From Phymorhynchus buccinoides (Eukaryota > Mollusca > Gastropoda > Neogastropoda > Raphitomidae): DNA of 64,000 nt. Location of the stretch: positions 11,907,966 to 11,971,965 of the forward strand of contig CM065699.1 in NCBI GenBank assembly GCA_017654935.2. The letters run 5' to 3'. Both the position numbers and the translations under genes were made by a program. The notes under the pieces are model-generated. The model was not told the DNA's origin, made no database searches, and saw only the letters and a list, made by a program, of their open reading frames with translations. The first letter of the stretch is position 1. The number at the start of each line of letters is the position of its first letter. This document shows positions 47,325 to 57,494 of this stretch, piece after piece.

Positions 47325-47445
47325 AAAATCTGATTAACGTCCTCCGGTCTGAAACAGACACATATGGGACATTAGTAGATATAAAGATGGTGGGAACGAT
47401 CCTGGAGGCAGTGCAACATCAGGAAAGTCCCGAATTAGTAACTAT
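47325..47445 (+). repeat. Dispersed repeat P, plus strand
   Basis: ttaacgtcctccggtctgaa to cagtgcaacatcaggaaagt. One of four copies in the window. Confidence 0.8.
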
Positions 47446-47576
47446 GCAGATGTATAAATTAAAGTTAAGACTTTCTATAACCATGATTTAATTTAATATA
47501 TTGTCATGCAAAGTGCTGAAATTGCAGGGTGTCTCCTTGTCAATGGTTTTCCCTGAGATAATATGATGCTTTCCCT

Positions 47577-47579
47577 TTC

Positions 47580-47671
<92 letters not shown>
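47577..47671. repeat. (CT)n microsatellite
   Basis: About 40 CT units. Confidence 0.97.
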
Positions 47672-47676
<5 letters not shown>

Positions 47677-48070
47677 ATCCTAACTTGTTGCCTCCCCTTT
47701 CCCTTGTAAAATATAAATAAATATTCAGTTTTGGTTGAAAAGGTGACTGCCAGGTCTTGAAGCAATGCAGAGGGGAAAAATGAAGAGGTACATCTGACCT
47801 CATGGAGTAGCAGGCATGGTAATCTTAAGAGAATTCGCTGAATTCAGAGAAAAATGAAAGCAGAAAAACAAATGTTAGAAGGGGTTTTAAACTTGAGGAG
47901 ATGCCCTTTCCCTAATCTTGAAAAGTTTTATGTGTTCATCTTCTAGGCCAATTTCCCCCTGATCACCATGAAGAGCTGCAATCCATTGGTTACACCAAGA
48001 GACAACATCTCCTCAAACCCTAAATTGTTTTCAGAGAAAAAAATGCTTTTCCTCCATTATCATGCCTGAG

Positions 48071-48159
48071 TAGACATTGGAAGCTTTTGAACTATGTTCT
48101 TCTTCAGCAGGTGACGGGTAGAAAAAGGTAAACAAAGTTCAAAAGCTTCCAATGTCTAT
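48071..48159. repeat. Short perfect inverted repeat
   Basis: agacattggaagcttttgaa at the left is the exact reverse complement of ttcaaaagcttccaatgtct at the right, around a spacer of about 45 bp. Confidence 0.85.
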
Positions 48160-48593
48160 TCTATCAGAATTTATTTTTCATTTATTTCCTCTGCAACATA
48201 TTCAGTGTCTTCTCTTTCTCTCTTTCTTTGGTTGAATGGTTTTGGGGAAAAAGAAGAAGATGAACTTGAGTTGTCTCTTTTGGCAAAGGTGAGCACTGTG
48301 TAAGTACTTTTTAGTAGACTTGGTGATCATTTGACGGTGTTCAAGGTAGGGAAAGGTGTTCTACATTAGAAAGGAAGGTTGGTACGTGTTAAGAAAACAA
48401 ACCGCCTGATGGTTTGTCCTTCCTTTGGTAACCAAGCTCAACTGGAAAAACACACCAAATCAGTGACACATGTATTCGCTTTTTTTTTCATTTGTGTATA
48501 GAATACATATTGAGAACAACTGTTTTTTGCTGGTCCATGTGTGTGTATGCTCTTGTGTGTGTGTGTGTGTTCAGAACAAATGAATTGGTCTAA

Positions 48594-48766
48594 ATGCCGT
48601 ATCTTTCGGACTATGAGGCGTACCTGATTATAATGTGCACCCCCCAAATGTTACACGAAAATCAGATTTTGCTCTAATACTTTCTTACTAAATTACTAGT
48701 CATATTATAAGGCGCAGGGGCCTCTGTCTTGAAAAAAACTCGCCTTATAGTCCGTAAAATATGGTA
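48594..48766. mobile_element. MITE family C, compact copy
   Basis: Ends gccgtatctttcggactatg and tagtccgtaaaatatggta. Internal cctgattataatgtgcaccc and tcatattataaggcgcaggg. About 170 bp, close to the likely minimal element. Confidence 0.88.
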
Positions 48767-48824
48767 AATATGATTTTTCAAATAATATTTCTCCCCCATG
48801 GGGTCTTTTGTATAAATAGTTCCC

Positions 48825-49095
48825 CCACCTTCTCGAAGTTCTGTGCTTGTAACTTCCTCTAATCTGTCACTCTCTTTGACTCTGTCTTTTCCATTTTCTT
48901 ACTGTCATCTATCTTTCTGCCTTACTGGTCCATTCTCCTGCCTTTTTTCACAAAACACTTTCAAAAACATTTCCTCCGGCCGAAGTCGGACTTGCTGGGC
49001 CTAACTATTTCTTAGTTAGGCACGTAACGGCAGCATGACGCATCTGCGCTCATAATTGACAGGAAACTGTCTGAGCGATCGAAGAAGAAGAAGAA
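48825..49095 (-). repeat. Dispersed repeats Q and G, minus strand
   Basis: 48825-48960 is the reverse complement of the gcaggagaatgg...cttccag part of repeat Q. 48960-49095 (ggccgaagtcggacttgctg to caggaaactgtctgagcgat) is the inverse of 57105-57225. Confidence 0.75.
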
Positions 49096-49344
49096 TATTT
49101 CTGATTTAGAGAATGTTTAAAAGATCGTGGAAAATATATTTAAAACATACTTATATTAAAATCACTCTATTGATTCTTTTGTCGTTAAAATCTTGGGGCA
49201 ATGTTACTTGAGGTACATTTTCTAAAGAGTTATGAACATACAGTTTTAAAGTTCATTTTGCTGTCGTCGTCATTGTTTTTGATAAAACATTTGTTCTCTT
49301 AAGGTTCATAAGTTCATTGCTCAAGTGTAAATGAAGAAGCTGTG

Positions 49345-50130
49345 ATTTTTGGCTCACTCATGTTAACGAAGTTAACACAAAGTGAGTCTATAGTAGAGTC
49401 TATGCTATGGTATGACAGTTGTTCGGTTGTTGTGTGTGTTGCGTCCGTGGTCTAATCTCCAAACTTTAATATTAGCATTTTCTCAGGAAATAGAAGGCAT
49501 ACATTGTTCAAACTTTGCACACATATAGATGTTTATAAGTCATAAGTCATAAAGTCATCAGTTTCTTTATTGTCCATTGGCATTGTACAACGCACATGGA
49601 AACTTGTTTTCCACTGTGTAAAATAAAAATATTAAAAGTATGAAACATAAATTTACATTAACAAATAGACTATGTAACTCTCACACCACACCCAATCATT
49701 CATTCACTCTCCGCTATCTTGCTCACTCATCATGCAACCCACCACCACTTCCGCCTTCATTTTATGCAAGCTTTCAAACAATAATGATTTGAATAATTAA
49801 ATACTTAAAACAACACTGTAAACAGATAACAAACAGATAACATTTTATATTAGTGGGTTAGAGAGTATTCAACAGGCAACATGAGTTAAAAAACCTCATC
49901 AACACTGAAAGCCTCGATAGCTCATTGGTAGTGTCTGTCTGTCCTGCCAATGGTTCCGGGTCCGATTCTCGGCATGGGCACTTTTTTTTTGTATCCATTA
50001 ACAATAGTTTCATTTGTATTTTTAAATTTTAATGGCAATCTTGAACTTTAGACACCCCCCTCAATCTTTGTTTGTTATTGTCCCACATGTTCCTGTTCGA
50101 GTGAGCCTTGAAGGCTTTTCCTCTTGTTTA
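49345..50130 (+). repeat. Composite repeat R, copy 2, reaching an exon acceptor
   Basis: Has the same order as 25985-26695: gtgagtctatagta, ggcattttctc-like block, tRNA-like tagctcattggtagtg with gggtccgattctcgg at about 49918-49975, then ccacatgttcctgttcgagt and gccttgaaggcttttcctct. It also carries an extra insert at 49545-49755 (tttctttattgtccattggc). The copy ends four bases before the acceptor of the 50134 exon. Confidence 0.78.
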
Positions 50131-50133
50131 AAG

Positions 50134-50280
50134 GTGGCGGAACGTACGGATGCCTTGCTGCGTCTGCGCACGGATTCGCGTGACGCCGAGGAGAAGCTGA
50201 GGGAAGCCACAGCCAATGCACAGCACCAGACAGAGCTGGTCAAACAGCTCAAAGACGAGATCAAACAGGCCAAGGTCAAG
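50134..50280 (+). CDS. Coiled-coil gene, exon encoding visible residues 446-494
   Basis: Acceptor cctcttgtttaaag, donor gtcagt. 49 codons (seven heptads), phase 0: VAERTDALLRLRTDSRDAEE, KLREATANAQHQTELVKQLK, DEIKQAKVK. An alternative donor six bases earlier (aag before gtcaag) would drop Val-Lys in frame. Its pyrimidine tract lies in repeat R. Confidence 0.87.
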
Positions 50281-50665
50281 GTCAGTCTGAGGTCAAACAG
50301 GCCAAGGTCAGTGCGAAGGTGAAATAGATCTAGGTCAGTGTAAGGTCAAATGGACCAAATTCAGTGTTGTTAGGTCTAACAGGCGATGGTCAGTGTGAAG
50401 GTGAAACAAGTCAAGGTCAGTGTGAATTCAAACAGGCCAAGGTCATTGTCATGAGTCAAACAGTATGAGGGTGAAGAAGGTCAAGGTCAGTGTTAGGTTT
50501 AAAAAAAAAGAAGCCAAAATCAGTGTCGTGAGGTCAAAAAGGCCAAGGTCAGTGTGAGGTAAAACAGGTCAAAGCCAAGGTCAGTGTGTTAGGTTATACA
50601 GGCCAAGGTCAAACAGGCCAAGACCCAGATCATTGTCAGGTCAGACAGGCTAAGGTGAAGAAGGT
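50281..50665 (+). repeat. Degenerate array derived from the exon end and donor
   Basis: The words aggtcaaacaggccaaggtc and cagtgtgaaggtgaaa recur about 12-14 times at 25-45 bp spacing, decaying rightward. They match the exon end gatcaaacaggccaaggtca and its donor, so exon 3' end plus donor has been tandemly copied into the intron. Confidence 0.8.
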
Positions 50666-50922
50666 TAGTCTGAGGTCTCTGATGGTCAGAGAGAGATGGG
50701 AAAAGGGAAAGTTTTGTTCTTATTAGCGATGCAAATAAAACTTTCAAACAAAGGGTCTGTTTTGAGGTGTCAGTGTATACTCAGTATTAATTTTGACGCA
50801 CACATGTGTGTCTATGACGCTCAAAGCTGCCATCTGACGCACTGGGTTTCTGACCAATGCATCACTAAGCATAGCAAATTTTCACCTGACCAGACCTGTT
50901 TTCCCTACGGATTTGTCCGTAG

Positions 50923-51285
50923 TTATTACGTTTTGAGACCTCCGATTACGCTATTACGGTCAGCAACAAAAAAATCTACATTTCCGCTGAACGAATGCGG
51001 AAAAAAAAAGAGAAGAAATCAAAAGAAGGCATGGTGTTTGAACCATACACCCGCTACTGTGTCATCTGCTATCAAAGGTATCACTTCGAGTTATGTCCCT
51101 TGAATGAATACTTCCGGATTATTTGTCCATGTCGCCATTTTTCTAGGTACGAAGTGCAAACTTTCGGCAGTAGCAAAATTACGGACAGATGCCTGAAATT
51201 ACTGTTTTCAGAGCTTGGGATTACTGACAGTGACAGTGAGCCACAAGACTGGATAAATCGCAATAATTTAAAAGTCCCATTTTAA
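50923..51285 (+). CDS. Intronic ORF of unknown origin, Cys-rich centre
   Basis: Open for about 120 codons after TAG at 50920; the first ATG is at 50995 (96 residues). It includes a basic run RKKKEKKSKE and then TRYCVICYQRYHFELCPLNE, with a following IICPCRHF. The cysteine/histidine spacing (C-x2-C-x4-H-x3-C, later C-x-C-x2-H) suggests a metal-binding fold. It lacks the coiled-coil character and splice flanks of the host gene, so it is probably a transposon or retrocopy fragment. I do not recognise the family. Confidence 0.35.
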   Translation, partial: LLRFETSDYAITVSNKKIYISAERMRKKKEKKSKEGMVFEPYTRYCVICYQRYHFELCPLNEYFRIICPCRHFSRYEVQTFGSSKITDRCLKLLFSELGITDSDSEPQDWINRNNLKVPF

Positions 51286-51559
51286 TAATCCTTATGTTTA
51301 AAAGTCTTTATTTCAAAATACTGACTATCTCAAAATAAAATTTCAGTCCCTTCAATTTTGAGTTAAGCAATTTTCACTGTATACCTGAAAAATGGTTACA
51401 TTTACTGCATCAAAGATATGTGTGGTTTTCAGGTTTGTCTTATGAGCATGGGTGGCCTGTGTAGAACAAGTTGTTTCTAAGTTCAGATTGTGATGCGTTC
51501 ACTTGTATGACTGGCCTTATTTTATGAGTAATCTAGTATGCTCATGGTACTGTTTACAG

Positions 51560-51643
51560 ATACAAGAAACTCAGCTCAAACTGGAAGAGGCAGAAAAGGA
51601 GAAACAGCAAATCAACTCCCGTTATTCCTCACAGGCAAGAGAG
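51560..51643 (+). CDS. Coiled-coil gene, exon encoding visible residues 495-522
   Basis: Acceptor ggtactgtttacag, donor gtaatg. 28 codons, phase 0: IQETQLKLEEAEKEKQQINS then RYSSQARE. Highly charged, with a clear heptad pattern. Confidence 0.88.
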
Positions 51644-52188
51644 GTAATGTCTCGTTGAAATCCAGAAAATGAAAGAAAATTTGCATGGAAATTTATCTCA
51701 ATTTAATTTACACAATTTGGAAAGATGGCTAACTTGTTCTGGACGAATGAGCTTGACTGGGCTCATGGCCTGTTCCACCAGTTAAGACGAATGAGATTGA
51801 CGAGGATCATGGTAGTTTTTGAGAGGTTTTGATATCTGGCCTGTAACCAGCTTTCAGAGTGACGTCTTTATCTGATGTTTTTTCTGACCTTTCCCCTCTT
51901 GAAAGCAACCAATCATTGCAGACTTTACTTGTGCTTCATTGTATAGTGTGACTTGAAAGATCGAAATGTTGCCAATTCCTTCATTCTATGTGTAAAGTGT
52001 TCCTGTCGATAGGAGATAAACTATGAAGGTATGGAATCTGACATTTAATGATCGATTAGTGCATGTCAGCTGAATGCAGCGGGGACACCCAGTGAAAACT
52101 AAATCATGGACACATACGTATCTTACCCATTATGGCCATATGGCCTGGGAAGACTTGTGTGTAGCGCGTTATTCTGGTCCTTTTTCAG
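51644..52188. other. Intron with inverse repeat Q fragment
   Basis: 52065-52150 carries the reverse complement of the ccatatggcc part of repeat Q (ttacccattatggccatatg). The remainder is unrecognised. Confidence 0.65.
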
Positions 52189-52356
52189 TTGGACCGGCTG
52201 CAGACAGACTTGCAGGAGCATGAACTGACAGGCACCCAGCAGGAGACCCTGTAGTGATCAGGCCTGGCCGATTACTAAATTAATTTCCCTGCTTTGAGAT
52301 AAAATAAAGTATACTTGACTTGTGTGCAACGCGTTATCATTCTGTCCCTTGTTCAG
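52189..52356 (+). pseudogene. Pseudo-exon copy 1 with stop and AATAAA
   Basis: After cctttttcag the frame reads LDRLQTDLQEHELTGTQQET, then L and TAG at 52252-52254. It copies the first 21 codons of the exon at 52525. AATAAA lies at 52303-52308. Included as a last exon it would truncate the protein. Confidence 0.85.
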
Positions 52357-52524
52357 TTTGATTGACTGCAGACGGACCTGCAGAAACATGAACTGACAGG
52401 CACCCAGCAGGAGACCCTGTAGTGATCAGGCCTGGCCGACCGCTACATTAATTTCCCTGCTTTGAGATAAAATAAAGTATACTTGACCTGTGTGTAACGC
52501 GTTATCATTCTGTCCCTTTTTCAG
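52357..52524 (+). pseudogene. Pseudo-exon copy 2 with stop and AATAAA
   Basis: After ccttgttcag the copy begins tttgattgactgcagacgga, so its third codon is TGA. AATAAA is at 52471-52476. The period to the functional copy is 168 bp, identical to that between copies 1 and 2. Confidence 0.85.
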
Positions 52525-52683
52525 TTTGACCGGCTGCAGACGGACCTGCAGGAGCGTGACCTGACGACCTCCCAGCAGGAGACGCTGTACCGGTCAGACC
52601 TGGCCGACCGTGAGGAGGAGATCTCCAGGCTGAAGGCCGACGTCAACGTGCTGCATGAGAAGATGGTGCAGAACGAGGGCCAG
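52525..52683 (+). CDS. Coiled-coil gene, exon encoding visible residues 523-575
   Basis: Third and intact member of the 168-bp triplication: acceptor cctttttcag, donor gtaact. 53 codons, phase 0: FDRLQTDLQERDLTTSQQET, LYRSDLADREEEISRLKADV, NVLHEKMVQNEGQ. Where the pseudo-copies have ctgTAGtgatcagg, this one has ctgtaccggtcagacc. Confidence 0.89.
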
Positions 52684-52721
52684 GTAACTGGAAATTAAGT
52701 CAGTTTTTATTGGATTGGTAA

Positions 52722-53101
52722 TTTACCCCTTTCACCGCCAAAGTCGTGCTTTAGCACCACAGTGATTTAACACCTATGTTACTAAAAGGCATCAAATAGG
52801 GCATTTGCCACGCGCCGGTGACCTTGAATTTCACTGAGTTGAATTAGAGAGGTCAGCGCAACTCATGCAGAACGAGCTCGGGCAAATTAGTAGTCTAACA
52901 TAGAGAACGAACACTCGTGGCGAATGCCCTTGGGATCTATTATCCCAAGACCCTATTGTCTTAGTTTTGGGAAGTAAGGATAGACCTTATTTTATATATG
53001 TCACAGAAGAATCCACAATACTGCAGATGGATTTTGTTCTCTACCCAGGTAAATTTAATGGAAATGTTTGGCTGAAATATGGCTGGCAGTGAAAGGGTTA
53101 A
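52722..53101 (+). mobile_element. MITE family A, copy 5, interrupted
   Basis: Left end tttacccctttcaccgcca (TTAA mutated to TTTA); right end ggcagtgaaagggttaa. The standard catcaaa...gggtctattatcc is split by an insertion at 52799-52929. Confidence 0.87.
52799..52929. mobile_element. Small MITE nested in the family A copy
   Basis: 131 bp with inverted ends gggcatttgccacg and cgtggcgaatgccc (13 of 14 positions match in reverse complement). Interior cgccggtgaccttgaatttc and aactcatgcagaacgagctc. No other copy is seen in this window. Confidence 0.8.
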
Positions 53102-53250
53102 AGTAAAGGAGAGATGAGGTTAAGGTCAGGTAGGACAGCTAGGCCTCGCGGCATCTCATGTGTCCTTTCTGCAATTTTATTTATTTTGTGTTCCGTTGGC
53201 ACAGCTGTGATGGTTTTTGATGACTCAGTCATGTTGATATTTTAATTCAA

Positions 53251-53349
53251 TTAACCCTTTCACTGCCAACGTCGCATTTTTGCACCACAATGATTTAACA
53301 CCCATGTCACTAAAAGGCATCAAATCAGGGTCTGTTATTCAAAGACCCT
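53251..53349 (+). mobile_element. MITE family A, copy 6, truncated
   Basis: Left half only (ttaaccctttcactgccaac to attcaaagaccctg). It is broken at the junction with the retrotransposon remnant. Confidence 0.8.
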
Positions 53350-53560
53350 GTTCACTTCATTTTGTCCAGGTGGTTTTCAAACTGGTTAATATTAGGTGCA
53401 AGTTTTATTTGTGCAGAGAGGGTATTCCAGTATTTAGTAGTTCTGTTGCTGAATATTTTTTTTCTGATGTTAGTTCTTCTATATTGTGTTATAATTTTTA
53501 ATTCACAGTTTCTAGCTTTTGAATAATTTGAGAGCTGGAACAAAGTTTTGTTAGTAGAGT
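53350..53560 (-). pseudogene. Non-LTR retrotransposon remnant, C-terminal region
   Basis: Minus-strand translation includes NCELKIITQYRRTNIRKKIF, then SNRTTKYWNTLSAQIKLAPN and a stop after NHLDKMK. It corresponds to the same segment as 3869-4255. Likely a 5'-truncated LINE insertion. Confidence 0.75.
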
Positions 53561-53748
53561 GAGGATTGGAAAAAGTTATTCATCCCTGGACTGTTGGGGA
53601 AAATTTGAGGGGGAAAAAAGATGACAGTTGTAAAAAGGAAAGAGAACTGTTAAAGAGTCAGAATGGCAAAGTGATCTGGAGATACAGCCATCTTCACTGT
53701 TGAAAAGCGGGGGGGAAATCCTGCATTCCAGAGTTATTCCCCTTCATA

Positions 53749-54213
53749 TTATGACTAGAGTTGAGAACCGGTTAAAAAAACCGAACCAGTTTTTAAACCG
53801 GTTTCCCCTCTTCGAACCGGTTTTGCTGAACCGGTTTTTTTAACCAGTACTCGCATCACTAGTTTGACCTATGCAAACATATTTATTTGTCAGAATATTC
53901 GCACGCGCATACATACTTACACACAATAAAGAAACTTATGACTTATGACACTCAACTCAATACTCAGTCAGTCAAAGCCATACACCACCACAAACCAGAA
54001 ACAGCTACTCTTGGTTTACAAACTCCCAATCTGCGCTGAGAATCAGTGTTGTTCTTCGAAAAGAATGCGTTATTCTAAGAAAAAAAATTACTTTCAGTTT
54101 GCAGTTAAAAAAACGGTTCACAGCAACTCGAACCGGTTTTTCGAACCGCGAAAGTTTAGCACCGGTTTTTCGGTTTAAACCGGGTTTTTTCCCCATCTCT
54201 AATTATGACATTA
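53749..54213. mobile_element. Foldback-type element rich in AACCGGTT
   Basis: Left end tatgactagagttgagaacc then ggttaaaaaaaccg; right end cggtttaaaccgggtttttt and ccccatctctaattatga. Multiple gaaccggttt and aaaccggttt palindromes cluster at both ends around a unique centre (53880-54090). Confidence 0.7.
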
Positions 54214-54597
54214 TCAGTGATGCTAGTGTAGTGTTGTGGTGTTGTGGCCGAGGTGCTTGCAGTCATTCAAACATTCATTCTGGCCCTGACACAGGACGAC
54301 CAAGTGTTCGAGTCGACTCCTATTTTATTCTCTGCTTCTCTTCTCACATCTCTTCTCACAACTCATCACCACTCCCGCGCTCGTCACAAGTCTCGCACAA
54401 TCTCCCTCTTTCTCAGCCCTTCACGCACGGGCTTCTCGTGCAATTCACTCTCTCACACTAGCAAGCACGTACATGATTCATTATGTGGCAGTCGAGCGGT
54501 TAAGGGCTGCATGTAGCCGTGCGTGAACCTGAAAATATTTGCTATGCGTGCTGCCTGGACACTAACACTTTCAACACAACCCCTCTCGCTGCTCCCT

Positions 54598-54718
54598 GAG
54601 TGAAATTCTGCTTAGCGTCCTCTGGTCTGGAACAGACACATATGGAACATTAGTAGATACAAAGGTGGTGGGAACGATCCTGGAGGCAGTGCAACACCAG
54701 GAAAGTCCAGAATTTGTA
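54598..54718 (+). repeat. Dispersed repeat P, plus strand
   Basis: cttagcgtcctctggtctgg to gcagtgcaacaccaggaaag. Confidence 0.78.
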
Positions 54719-54959
54719 ACAATACAGATGTACTGCTCACTGTGCTCTCAGGACATAGCAGTCAAAGAGTAGAAATTGTTTCAGGACACCCGATTTTGAC
54801 CCTTTTCAATAGATTTTCTTTCTTTTTTTATTTGGAGATCAGTTACTTTATTTTTGTATAGTGGTTTAGATTTGTCTTTCATTTTTTTTTATTAAATAAA
54901 ATTTGAAAACCAACTCATTATTGTATGTTTAACTCGGTCACAGGGGTATTTGGTGTGGT

Positions 54960-55262
54960 TTTTTTTTGGTATTTGGTACTTTATAGTCACAGAGGCGTCT
55001 GTGAAATTTGGGTTGCTCCCACCTGGAGAGCACCACCCCCTATTTTTTTGCATGCGACTTTTGGGTGACTGATGAGGAAGGAAAGGGGGGGGAGGGGGTA
55101 CTTTTTGACCAAATGACAACTTTTTCGTTGCCACTGGGTTTAGCGTGTGCTAAGTGCATGGGCATACAGGACCTCGGTTTATCGTCTCATAGTGCAGAGT
55201 GTACCCAGGCTCAAACTCGGGTTTATTGCGCACGAGGCGAACGCGTTACCTCTGTGCCACTG
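54960..55262 (-). mobile_element. tRNA-derived SINE, minus strand
   Basis: The minus strand starts at about 55262 with a tRNA-like ggtaacgcgttcgcctcg and a B-box remnant gagtttgagcctgg. The body includes tatgcccatgcacttagc and ends cccaaatttcacagacgcc. Same family as 11866-12237. Confidence 0.75.
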
Positions 55263-55420
55263 CCTGTTGCTAGCACACTAGCAGTGTTTTTGGCAACAGT
55301 GAACTTAGGCGTTGCTAGTATTCTAGTGGTGTGATGCGAAAAAGTTAAAGAGCAAACATTTTCATCACGAAACTATTCTGGATGCTTGTTGTAATTGTGC
55401 TTAACTGCATGTCTCTACAG

Positions 55421-55567
55421 CTGTGCTCTCAAGAGGAGACAATCGGCAGGCAGCAGAGGCAGCTGCGCGACCTTCAGGAGGAGATCACTCACAGAGAGAC
55501 GGAGCTGCGAAAGATGGAGATGGACTTCATCACCATCGACGAGGAACGCAAACGAACCGAAGATCAG
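55421..55567 (+). CDS. Coiled-coil gene, exon encoding visible residues 576-624
   Basis: Acceptor gcatgtctctacag, donor gtcagg. 49 codons, phase 0: LCSQEETIGRQQRQLRDLQE, EITHRETELRKMEMDFITID, EERKRTEDQ. Overlapping open frames here are shadows. Confidence 0.89.
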
Positions 55568-55609
55568 GTCAGGCTGAAGTTTGTGTTGATGGGGGGGGGG
55601 GTGGGGGGG

Positions 55610-55832
55610 TGTTGTTAGAGAAGAAGGAGGATGACATAATTCACGGAGAGACAGTAATGCACAAGATGGAGACAGACTTCATCACCTGTTTGAGCGCCTT
55701 GTATAAGCTTTATGCTTGTTGTGATCGTTCTCATTTGTTTATATTGCTGCTTTACTATGTGTTACTCAATACAAATGTGTTTAAACCACTTCATCACCAT
55801 CGATGAGGAACGCAAACAAACCAAAGATCAGG
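55610..55832 (+). pseudogene. Two partial duplicates of the 55421 exon's 3' half
   Basis: 55650-55688 has acggagagacagtaatgcac and aagatggagacagacttcat, matching the exon's cacagagagacggagctgcg and aagatggagatggacttcat. 55788-55832 has cttcatcaccatcgatgagg, then aacgcaaacaaaccaaagat, cag and the donor gtcagg. Neither has an acceptor at the right place. Confidence 0.8.
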
Positions 55833-56149
55833 TCAGGCTGATTGTGTTTTCTCAGGAAAAAAAAAACACAGGGGAAGGGGGGCGATGAATAGGGAAGAAG
55901 GATAAAATGATTGAGGGGACACATAAAACACAACACAGAAAATAATATTTTTTTTAAACAAACAAAAAACAAAGAAAACCACAACACAGTCTGGTAGTAC
56001 TTGGCCCTTTCATTGAGCCTGAATGTTCAGACATTTTGTGCGATATGTGAAGTGAAGTCAAACACTAACTGACAGCTTGCAAGTAGCAAGAGAACAAAAA
56101 TAGAAAGAGAAGACTGAGTTGAAATTAAGATTAAGATGAAAATGAATGA

Positions 56150-56930
56150 AATAAATAAACAGGATGTCAACTCTTATGAAAAAAGGGAGTAATATGAATG
56201 ACAAAGTTGAGAGAGATACTGAGTAGGTGTCAACTCTGGGGGGGAAAGGGGGTAATATGAATGACAAAGTTGAGAGAGAGTATACTGAGAGAGTAGAGTG
56301 TCAACTCTGGGGGGGAAAGGGGGTAATATGAATGACAAAGTTGAGAGAGATACAGTAACTCTGGGGAAAAAAGGGGGTAATATGAATGACAAAGTTGAGA
56401 GAGATACTGAGTAGGTGTCAACTCTGGGGGGGAAAGGGGGTAATATGAATGACAAAGTTGAGAGAGATACTGAGTAGGTGTCAACTCTGGGGAAAAAAGG
56501 GGGTAATATGAATGACAAAGTTGAGAGAGATACTGAGTAGGTGTCAACTCTGGGGGGGAAAGGGGGTAATATGAATGACAAAGTTGAGAGAGATACTGAG
56601 TAGGTGTCAACTCTGGGGGGGAAAGGGGGTAATAGGAATGACAAAGTTGAGAGAGATACTGAGTAGGTGTCAACTCTGGGGGGGAAAGGGGGTAATATGA
56701 ATGACAAAGTTGAGAGAGATACTGAGTAGGTGTCAACTCTGGGGGGGAAAGGGGGTAATATGAATGACAAAGTTGAGAGAGATACTGAGTAAGTGTTAAG
56801 GGGGGGGTGTAATATGAATGACATAGTTGAGAGAGATACTGAGTAGGTGTTAACTCTGGGGGGAAAAGGGGATAATATGAACAACAAAGTTGAGAGAAAT
56901 ACTGAGTAGGTGTGAACTCTGCTTATTAAA
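56150..56930. repeat. Minisatellite of about 61 bp, 12 copies
   Basis: The unit includes aatatgaatgacaaagttga, gagagatactgagtaggtgt and caactctggggggg then aaaggggg. The long minus-strand open frame (repeating FILPPFPPRVDTYSVSLSTL) is an array artefact. Confidence 0.95.
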
Positions 56931-57094
56931 AAAACATTGATCATGCGTACAAAAGGTTACAAAATGTGTGTGGGGCTTCATTGACCCTTCATAGAGTTAA
57001 GGCCAAAAAGAAGAAAGAACAAAAACAAATGAACTAAAAGCAGCTGGCTTCATGAACTAAATGTTTCAGAGTTGATGATGGTTTACATATATCT

Positions 57095-57405
57095 TCTTCT
57101 TCTTCGTCGATCGCTCAGACAGTTTCCTGTCAATTATGAGCGCTGATGCGTCATGCTGCCGTTATGCGCCTTACTAAGAAATAGTTAGGCCCAGCAAGTC
57201 CGACTTCGGCTGGAGGAAATCTTTTTGAAGGTGTTTCATGAAAAAAGGCAGGAGAATGGACCGGCAGGGCAGAAAGATAGTAGATGACAGTAAGCAAAGG
57301 GAAAACGCAGAGTCAAAGAGAGTGACAGATTAGAGGAAGTTACAAGCACAGAACTTCCAGAAGGTGGAACTATTTATACCAAAAAAAAAACGGTATCCCC
57401 ATGGG
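57095..57405 (+). repeat. Dispersed repeats G and Q, plus strand
   Basis: 57105-57225 (cgatcgctcagacagtttcc to gcaagtccgacttcggctgg) is the inverse of 48960-49095. 57240-57365 (aggcaggagaatggaccggc to acagaacttccagaaggtgg) is repeat Q. Confidence 0.78.
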
Positions 57406-57494
57406 GACTTTACATACATGGCAACACTAGCTTAGCACTTTTCTTTGTTACGGATCAACAAGATAAACACCGACGTTTGCTGTACGTGTTGCAG

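Noticed and set aside
47954..48069. Open segment after catcttctag
   Set aside because: The composition is not coiled coil, it runs to TGA without a donor, and it overlaps short inverted-repeat sequence.
48240..48290. DELELSLLAK before a gtgagc donor
   Set aside because: A good donor and coil-like residues, but no acceptor gives a matching phase 0 start.
56174..56944. 256-codon minus-strand open frame with FILPPFPPRVDTYSVSLSTL repeats
   Set aside because: It is the 61-bp minisatellite read on the minus strand. It breaks where units change length, and has no splice or start context.
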